Notes under the pieces: model-generated
Databases searched by the model: none
What the model saw: only the letters and a program-made list of their open reading frames with translations
What the model was told of the DNA's origin: nothing
Position numbers and translations under genes: made by a program
Origin: Klenkia brasiliensis
Lineage (GTDB): Bacteria > Actinomycetota > Actinomycetes > Mycobacteriales > Geodermatophilaceae
Direction of reading: 5' to 3'
Assembly: GCF_900100695.1 (NCBI RefSeq)
Contig: NZ_FNCF01000004.1
Coordinates: forward strand, 619,777-683,776
DNA: 64,000 bases
In this document: in pieces, positions 45,866-64,000 of the stretch
Layout of the letters: every line of letters begins with the position of its first letter
Numbering within the stretch: the first letter of the stretch is position 1

Positions 45866-47052
45866 TCAGGCCGCCCGGGCCCGCAGCGACCGGCCCAGCA
45901 CCAGCACCACGGCCCCGGCGACCACCACGGTGAGCAGCCCGACCCGCAGCGAGACGGCGTCGGCGAGCAGCCCGATCAGCGGCGGCGAGACCAGGAAACC
46001 GGTCCGCAGCAGCAGGTTGACCGCGGTCAGCCCCACCCCGGGGGCCAGCCCGGGCAGGGCGTCGGCCGCGGCGTAGACCGCGGGCACCAGGGTGGCCACG
46101 CCGACCCCGGCGAGGGCGAACCCGACCAGGGTGGTGGGCACCGAGGGGGCGCCCAGGGCCAGCACGAAGCCGGCCGCGATGACGGCGCCGCCGACCCGGG
46201 CCACCACCCGCTGGCCGAACCGGTCGACCACGCGGTCCCCGGTCAGCCGGCCCGCGGTCATGGCCACCTGGAACACCACGAAGCCCAACCCGGCGACCAC
46301 CGCGGTGGCGGCGAGGTCGTCGCGCAGCCAGATCGCGCTCCACGACGCCGCGGAGTCCTCCACGAACGCCCCGGCCGCGGCCAGCGCACCCAGGACGGCC
46401 AGTGCACCGGCCGCCCGCCGCCAGGTCCGGGCCCGCCCGGCGGTCTCCGGGGCCACCGCCGGCACGTCCGCGGCGGTGTCGGGCCCGGGCAGCATCCAGG
46501 CCCGCACCGCCAGCGCGACGGCGCCGAACACGATGGCGGACACCCCCAGGTGCAGCTCCAGCGGGACGCCCAGCCCGGCGACGACGGAGCCGAGCAGGCC
46601 GCCGGCGACCGCGCCCAGGCTCCAGAGCCCGTGCAGGGCGTTGAGGATCGACCGGCCGTAGCCGCGCTGCACCCGCAGCCCGTGCGCGTTCTGCGCGACG
46701 TCGACGACGGTGTCCAGCGCGCCGACGGCGAACAGCACGGCCGCCAGCACCCACCAGGACGGCGACGCCGCGGCCCCGGCCACGCCGACGCCCAGGCCGA
46801 CCAGGCCCAGCGAGGCCACCGGGCCGGAGCCCCAGCGGCCGATGAGCACGGCCGCCGAGGGACCCATGACCAGCGCGCCGAGCGGAGCCGCGGCCAGCGC
46901 CGTCCCCAGGGCGGCGTTGGACAGGCCCAGGTCGTCGCGCAGCTCGGGCAGCCGCGGCACCAGGTTGGCGTAGAAGACGGCGTTGAGCGCGAAGCAGGTC
47001 GCCACCGCCACCCGCGCGCGGCGCAGCTGCGTGGTCGGGCGGGCCGGGGCGG

Positions 47053-47056
<4 letters not shown>
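45866..47056 (-). CDS. MFS transporter (YbjJ-like)
   Basis: A 396-residue 12-helix major facilitator. It begins ATCFALNAVFYANLVPRLPELRDDLGLSNAALGTALAAAPLGALVMGP, a pattern of the YbjJ/inner-membrane MFS group, and contains ALDTVVDVAQNAHGLRVQRGYGRSILNALHGLWSLGAV. Substrate unknown. The GTG at 47056 overlaps the TetR gene stop, so transporter and TetR regulator are one unit. That fits repressor-controlled efflux. Convergent with the ABC permease gene. Confidence 0.88.
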
Positions 47057-52418
<5,362 letters not shown>

Positions 52419-52426
<8 letters not shown>

Positions 52427-53198
52427 CCAGCCGCTGGCCGGGCAGGTGGCGCTGGTGACCGGCGCCTCCACCGGGATCGGGCTGGAGCTGGCCCGCGGGC
52501 TGGCCGCGCGCGGTGCCCGGGTGGCCGGCCTGGCCCGCGGCGCCGACCGGCTGGCCACCGCGCTGGACGGCGTGGGGCTGGCCGTGCCGGCGGACGTGAC
52601 CGACCTGGCCGCCGTCCGGGCCGCCGTGGCGCGGGTGACCGCCGAGCTCGGCCCGGTGGACCTGCTGGTCAACAACGCCGGGCTGGTCGACGCCGCCGAG
52701 GTGCCGGTGTGGGAGGCCGACCCGCAGCAGTGGTGGTCGGTGGTGGAGAGCCAGCTGCGCGGGCCGTTCCACCTGGTGCAGGCCGTGGTCCCGGCCATGG
52801 TGGCGCGGGGCAGCGGCCGGGTGGTCGGGCTGGCCAGCGGCATGTCGACCCGGGCGAACCCGGACTACAGCGCCTACTCCGTCGGCAAGGCCGGGGCGCT
52901 GCGCATCACCGAGTCCCTCGTCGCCGCGGGCGTGCTGGCCTTCGACGTGGCGCCCGGTGTGGTGGAGACCCCGATGACCCGGTCGATGGCGATGTGGGAC
53001 GGCTTCGATGGCTGGACGCCGGCGTCGGCCGTCGTCGAGCTGGTGGCCGCCGTCGCGCAGGGCCGGCTGGACCACTGGTCGGGCCGGTTCGTGCGGGCCG
53101 GCAAGGACACCGTGGAGGCCCTGGCCGCGACCGTGCCCGCGGGCACCCAGCGCCAGGTCCGCCTGCTGCCCCACGGGCCGGACGACCCGGTCGCCTGA
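52419..53198 (+). CDS. SDR family oxidoreductase
   Basis: A 259-residue short-chain dehydrogenase with TGASTGIG near residues 14-21, LVNNAG near 90 and catalytic YSVGK. Strands and helices follow the classical order, and the C-terminal ~50 residues carry SGRFVRAGKDTVEALAATV. Its substrate is unknown. GTG 52419 overlaps the pheT end by 8 bases, so the gene travels with the pheST operon. Convergent with the lipid kinase gene, 19 bases away. Confidence 0.88.
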
Positions 53199-53217
53199 GG
53201 GCTCGTCCGTCCGGGGG

Positions 53218-54114
53218 TCAGCCCACCGTGCGCAGGGCGCCCGGGACGATGTCGACGGCGACGTGGGTGTCGGTGTCGAGCTCGACCAGCTCGCCGTCCA
53301 GCTGCAGCGGCATGGGCGCCCGGATGGTCAGCTCGTGGGAGGTGGCGTGCGGCTGCGGGCCCAGGCCGACGGTGGCCGAGCGGAGTGCGGTGAGCAGCAC
53401 CCGCAGCTTGCTGCGGTGGGGGAGCAGCACCAGCTCGAACTCGCCGTCGTCGGGCCGGCCGTCGTGCGAGAGCGTGGCCACCTTGGCCATCCGGTCGATG
53501 TTGGCGTACAGCAGGCTGTCGACCTCGATACGCCGGCCGTCGGCGAGCTCCACCGGGAACGGCCGGAACCGCCGGAAGCCGCGGACCACGGCGAGGATCT
53601 CCCGCCAGGACCCCTTGCCGCCCTCCTCCAGGTCCACCGCGACGACCGGGGTGATGCCCAGCCCGATGTAGGAGTGCGCGTACCGGACCTGCGGCTCCCC
53701 GCCCGCCGGGGTGAGGGTGAGCCGCAGCAGGTCGAACCGCTGCGTGCGCCCGGTCGCCAGGGCGTGCGACACCGCGGCGTCCAGCGGGCGGCGCTTGGTG
53801 GCCCGGCGGTGGTCGTTGGCGTTGCCGGCTCCCCGGACGGCGGCCACCGCGTCGGGGTTGCCGGCGTCCATGAGGCCGTTGACCACGTCGTTGTAGCCAC
53901 CGTCCCCGCTGACCGAGACCACCAGCGGCCGGCCCTCCCGGGCGGCCTCGGCCGCCAGCTCCCGGCCGTGGCCGGCGCGCTGGGTGGGCGCGAGGTCGAT
54001 CGGCAGGTCCGGGTGGCGCTCGGCGAGGTCGTCGCGGAGCTCCCGGGCCAGCGTCGGCGCGTCGCCGGTGCTGTTCGGGTTGAAGACGATGACGACCCGG
54101 TCGAACGCGGCCAC
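53218..54114 (-). CDS. Diacylglycerol kinase family lipid kinase
   Basis: A 298-residue protein of the DagK/YegS/sphingosine-kinase family. VIVFNPNSTGDAPTLARELRDDL opens the fold and VVSVSGDGGYNDVVNGLMDAGNPDAVAAV corresponds to the nucleotide motif, normally GGDGTxxEVxNGL. Here the T/E-V positions are changed (GGYNDV). The C-terminal beta domain contains GLGITPVVAVDLEEGG and LYANIDRMAKVATLSHDGRPDDGEFELVLLPH. It likely phosphorylates a lipid in the membrane interface, but the changed motif leaves substrate and activity open. GTG start; divergent from argC. Confidence 0.88.
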   Translation of the reverse strand: MAAFDRVVIVFNPNSTGDAPTLARELRDDLAERHPDLPIDLAPTQRAGHGRELAAEAAREGRPLVVSVSGDGGYNDVVNGLMDAGNPDAVAAVRGAGNANDHRRATKRRPLDAAVSHALATGRTQRFDLLRLTLTPAGGEPQVRYAHSYIGLGITPVVAVDLEEGGKGSWREILAVVRGFRRFRPFPVELADGRRIEVDSLLYANIDRMAKVATLSHDGRPDDGEFELVLLPHRSKLRVLLTALRSATVGLGPQPHATSHELTIRAPMPLQLDGELVELDTDTHVAVDIVPGALRTVG

Positions 54115-54184
54115 GCGGCCACCCTCCCACCTCGACGATCACGGACCTGGGCAGCGGCACCCCGGCGTGGCGCTGCCGCGATGA

Positions 54185-61498
<7,314 letters not shown>

Positions 61499-62137
61499 AT
61501 GCCCGGCCCGCTCGTCACCGCCGACGAGCTGCTCGCCCGGCCCGAGGAGGTCGCACCCGGCCTGCTCGGCTGCTGGCTGGTCACCGACCGCCCCGGGGGC
61601 ACGACGGCGGTGCGGCTGACCGAGGTCGAGGCCTACTCCGGCACCGGCGACGACCCCGCGGCGCACTCCCACCGCGGGCCGACGCCGCGGGCGGCGGTCA
61701 TGTTCGGCCCGCCCGGGCGGCTCTACGTCTACTTCAGCTACGGCATGCACTGGTGCGCCAACGTGGTGACCGGCCCGGAGGGCGTGGGCAGCGCCGTCCT
61801 GCTGCGGGCCGGCGAGGTGGTGGTGGGGGAGGAGCTGGCCCGCGGCCGGCGCCCGGCCTCCTCGGTGCGGGACCTCGCCCGGGGGCCGGCCCGGCTGACC
61901 GCGGCCCTGGGCATCGGCCCCGACGACCGGGGTGCGGACCTGCTCGACCCCGCCTCCCCGGTCCGTCTGCACCACGGCACCCCGCCGGCCGGGGTGACCG
62001 CCGGGCCGCGGGTGGGGATCACGCACGCCGCGGACCTGCCGTGGCGGTTCACCGAGACCGGGCACCCGACGGTGAGCGCCTTCCGGGCAGGTGTCCGCCG
62101 TCGCCGGCCCGGGGCCGGGCAGGATGGTGCCCCGTGA
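61499..62137 (+). CDS. DNA-3-methyladenine glycosylase (MPG type)
   Basis: A 212-residue alkyladenine DNA glycosylase of the AAG/MPG fold, which removes 3-methyladenine and similar alkylated bases. Marks: VRLTEVEAYSGTGDDPAAHSHRGPTPRAAVMFGPPGRLYVYFSYGMHWCANVVTGPEGVGSAVLLRAGEV with the catalytic Glu in EVEAY, then RGPARLTAALGI. ATG 61499 directly follows the argH stop, and its stop overlaps tyrS. The 13-residue C-terminal tail is Arg/Pro-rich. A role in repair is from the family. Confidence 0.95.
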   Translation: MPGPLVTADELLARPEEVAPGLLGCWLVTDRPGGTTAVRLTEVEAYSGTGDDPAAHSHRGPTPRAAVMFGPPGRLYVYFSYGMHWCANVVTGPEGVGSAVLLRAGEVVVGEELARGRRPASSVRDLARGPARLTAALGIGPDDRGADLLDPASPVRLHHGTPPAGVTAGPRVGITHAADLPWRFTETGHPTVSAFRAGVRRRRPGAGQDGAP

Positions 62138-63450
62138 CCAGCAGCGTGACCAGCACCCCGGACGTCGTCGACGAGCTCCACCGCCGCGGCCTCATCGCCC
62201 AGAGCACCGACGAGACCGAGCTGCGCGCAGCCCTCGCCGCCGGGCCGGTCACCTACTACTGCGGTTTCGACCCCACCGCCCGCTCGCTGCACGTCGGCCA
62301 CCTGGTCCAGTTCATGGTGCTGCGGGCCCTGCAGCGGGCCGGCCACCGGCCGATCGTGCTGGTCGGCGGTGCCACCGGGCTGATCGGGGACCCGCGGCCG
62401 ACGTCGGAGCGGCAGCTCAACGCACCCGAGGTGGTGGCGGAGTGGGTGGAGCGCATCCGCAGCCGCGTCGCGCCTTTCCTCGACCGGCCCGCCGCCGAGC
62501 AGGGCCTGCCCGCGCCGGTCTACGTCGACAACCTGGACTGGACGGCGCCGCTGAGCGCCATCGACTTCCTGCGCGAGCTGGGCAAGAACTTCCGGGTCAA
62601 CCGGATGCTGGCCAAGGAGGCGGTGTCGGCCCGGTTGAACAGCGACGCCGGCATCAGCTACACGGAGTTCAGCTACCAGATCCTGCAGGCCAACGACTTC
62701 AAGGAGCTGCACGAGCGGCACGGCTGCACGCTGCAGACCGGGGGGTCCGACCAGTGGGGCAACCTCACCGCCGGCACCGACCTGGTCCGGCGCACGCACG
62801 GGGTGTCGGTGCACGCCCTCGGCACACCGCTGATCACCCGCGCCGACGGCACCAAGATCGGCAAGACCGAGGGCGCCACCGTCTGGCTGGACCCCGAGCT
62901 GACGAGCCCCTACGCGTTCTTCCAGTACTGGCTCGGCATCGACGACGCCGATGCCCGGGCGTGGGCCCCGCTGTTCTCCGAGCGGCCGGCCGACGAGGTG
63001 GCCGCGCTCATCGCCTCGTCCGAGGAACGGCCGCAGGCGCGCGAGCTGCAGCGCGCCCTGGCCGAGGAGCTGACCCGTCTGGTGCACGGGGACGAGGAGC
63101 TGGCCCAGGCCGAGGCCGCCGGCCGCGCCCTCTTCGGCCGCGACGACCTGGCAGCACTGGGGGAGGGGACGCTGACCGCCGCGCTGTCGGAGGCCGGGTC
63201 CGTGCGGCTCGGTCCCGACGACGTCGTGGACGGCGAGCTGCCGACGATCGCCGCACTCCTGCAGCGCACCGGTCTGTGCTCGTCGCTGTCCGACGCCCGG
63301 CGCACGGTCAAGGAGGGCGGGGCCTACCTGAACAACGAGCGGGTCACCGACGGCGACACGCCGGTGCCCGCCGCGGCCGCCCTGGCGGGTGGCTGGGTGG
63401 TGCTCCGCCGGGGCAAGCGCAACGTCGCCGGGGTCCGCCTGCCCGCCTGA
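62134..63450 (+). CDS. tyrS: Tyrosine--tRNA ligase
   Basis: A 438-residue class I synthetase. The HIGH motif is HVGH (residues ~55-58), followed by FMVLRALQRAGHRPIVLVGGATGLIGDP. The KMSKS motif appears as KIGKTEG, typical of bacterial TyrRS. GGSDQWGNLTAGTDLVRR and YTEFSYQILQANDF are family marks, and an S4 RNA-binding domain is at the C-terminus (SSLSDARRTVKEGGAYLNNERV). GTG start overlapping the glycosylase stop. The gene lies 380 bases before the 16S rRNA gene. Confidence 0.97.
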   Translation: MTSSVTSTPDVVDELHRRGLIAQSTDETELRAALAAGPVTYYCGFDPTARSLHVGHLVQFMVLRALQRAGHRPIVLVGGATGLIGDPRPTSERQLNAPEVVAEWVERIRSRVAPFLDRPAAEQGLPAPVYVDNLDWTAPLSAIDFLRELGKNFRVNRMLAKEAVSARLNSDAGISYTEFSYQILQANDFKELHERHGCTLQTGGSDQWGNLTAGTDLVRRTHGVSVHALGTPLITRADGTKIGKTEGATVWLDPELTSPYAFFQYWLGIDDADARAWAPLFSERPADEVAALIASSEERPQARELQRALAEELTRLVHGDEELAQAEAAGRALFGRDDLAALGEGTLTAALSEAGSVRLGPDDVVDGELPTIAALLQRTGLCSSLSDARRTVKEGGAYLNNERVTDGDTPVPAAAALAGGWVVLRRGKRNVAGVRLPA

Positions 63451-63453
63451 CCT

Positions 63454-63477
63454 GGGCAGGGGGGACCCCCGGCACCC
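63454..63477 (+). terminator. Possible tyrS terminator hairpin
   Basis: GGGCAGGGGGGACCCCCGGC, with CCC following, can fold into a G-rich/C-rich stem with a small internal loop, starting 4 bases after the tyrS stop. No T tract follows. It may end the arg-tyrS transcript before the rRNA promoter. Confidence 0.35.
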
Positions 63478-63572
63478 GGTGGCGTGTCCTCGCCCTGTGG
63501 CCGCCCGTGCCGTGTGAACGACCCGTGACGGCCGGATGTCGGCCACGTGGCGGGCGTCACCCGAGGGGGCGT

Positions 63573-63601
63573 TTGACACGGGTCCGACAACCACGTAACT
63601 T
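63573..63601 (+). promoter_or_regulatory. rRNA operon promoter
   Basis: TTGACA (-35, 63573-63578) and TAACTT (-10, 63596-63601) are separated by 17 bases, close to the sigma-70-type consensus and much better than other promoters in the window. They lie about 230 bases upstream of the 16S start. Transcription should start near 63608. Confidence 0.75.
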
Positions 63602-63832
63602 TCTCTCTGCGCCGGGGACGACCGCGAGGCCGGGCCCGAAGCGCCGAGCAGGACAACAAGCCGAGACATCGAAGGCCGGGAGGCCGGGGTTCTTGCGCGT
63701 CCGCTCTTTGAGAACTCAACAGCGTGCCGAAAGTCAGTGCCAACTGTTTGACCCCTTGAACTTTTGGGTTCGGGGTTTCTGGATTGATGATCGAGACTGT
63801 CAGGTCTTGGTTCTTGGTCTGGGTTGAATTCA
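63602..63832 (+). other. rRNA leader with antitermination and processing elements
   Basis: No CDS is supported in the 380 bases between tyrS and 16S rRNA; they hold the promoter and this leader. At 63705-63728 stands CTTTGAGAACTCAACAGCGT, the boxA/boxC-like motif of actinobacterial rrn leaders. CCCCTTGAAC and GTTCGGGG (63752-63775) can form a small hairpin, and the AT-richer segment to 63832 probably pairs with the region after 16S for RNase III processing. Base composition here (AT-rich for this genome) supports a non-coding leader. Confidence 0.6.
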
Positions 63833-64000
63833 TCTACGGAGAGTTTGATCCTGGCTCAGGACGAACGCTGGCGGCGTGCTTAACACATGCAAGTCGAACG
63901 ATGAAGCCAGCTTGCTGGTGGATTAGTGGCGAACGGGTGAGTAACACGTGGGCAACCTGCCCCCGGCTCTGGGATAACTCCAAGAAATTGGTGCTAATAC
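63833..64000 (+). rRNA. rrs: 16S ribosomal RNA (5' end, cut by window)
   Basis: The conserved 16S start AGAGTTTGATCCTGGCTCAG begins at 63840 (E. coli position 8), so the mature 5' end is near 63833. The following CGAACGCTGGCGGCGTGCTT, AACACATGCAAGTCGAACG and GAACGGGTGAGTAACACGTG are universal 16S blocks. The variable region V1 (GAAGCCAGCTTGCTGGTGGA) is of actinobacterial type. Only about 168 bases are in the window. tyrS is the preceding gene. Confidence 0.97.

Noticed and set aside
63451..63832. Possible tRNA gene or small CDS between tyrS and 16S
   Set aside because: No cloverleaf with the TTCGANTC-type T-arm was found and the open frames have no credible protein; promoter and leader explain the region.

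Overview
The window is about 75% GC chromosomal DNA of an actinobacterium. Most CDS start with GTG, and many neighbours overlap by 4 bases (GTGA or ATGA). The last 168 bases are the 5' end of a 16S rRNA gene. The 16S start, the DUF222/HNH gene, the arginine cluster ending in argR-argH-tyrS and the overall style suggest Geodermatophilaceae (Blastococcus/Modestobacter type). This placement comes from reading the sequence, not from a search.

Layout. (1) 1-6200: SDR dehydrogenase, cytosine-deaminase-like amidohydrolase, DUF998 membrane protein divergent from a GntR regulator plus a YnfA-type membrane protein, a WcbI-type protein with an EVE-like protein, and an MFS exporter. (2) 6200-16200: glucan and trehalose enzymes (malQ and a TreS-like GH13) mixed with an alpha/beta hydrolase, a CitE-like lyase, the helicase HrpB, a luciferase-like flavoprotein, an XRE-cupin regulator and an isochorismatase-family hydrolase. 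(3) 16200-24700: a DUF222/HNH protein behind a near-consensus LexA (SOS) box, a helicase/TauE-SafE/TauE-SafE operon, an SDR, a homocysteine methyltransferase-like protein and an ArfB-like GGQ protein. (4) 24700-33700: a nitrate/nitrite assimilation region with an assimilatory nitrate reductase that carries an extra C-terminal domain behind an internal Shine-Dalgarno, nirB, nirD, a large inverted repeat, an unknown gene, a NarK-type transporter and a HemD-like/winged-helix regulator of the NnaR type. (5) 33700-37400: deacetylase, TetR-like regulator, P-loop kinase, metallo-beta-lactamase-fold hydrolase and PH-domain protein. (6) 37400-63500: conserved core, with infC-rpmI-rplT (infC starts at AUC behind a structured leader), a TrmH methyltransferase, pheS-pheT, an SDR, a lipid kinase, argC-J-B-D-F-R-H (no argG), a DNA glycosylase and tyrS. 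The core is interrupted between the methyltransferase and pheS (about 39.8-48.9 kb) by an oligopeptide/nickel-type ABC importer with a fused permease and an embedded MFS gene, followed by a small MFS/TetR/acetyltransferase/TetR group with a palindromic operator. (7) 63450-64000: rRNA promoter, leader and 16S start.

How the genes work together. The nitrate block can take up nitrate (NarK), reduce it to nitrite (molybdenum reductase) and then to ammonium (NirBD), with a dedicated regulator at its edge. The arg genes form one run of overlapping frames from acetylglutamate kinase and semialdehyde dehydrogenase to argininosuccinate lyase, with the repressor ArgR inside the run and an ARG-box-like palindrome touching the argC start codon. 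The ABC-MFS run is laid out like a metallophore or peptide import/export unit without biosynthetic genes. I found no CRISPR array, insertion sequence, prophage or tRNA gene.
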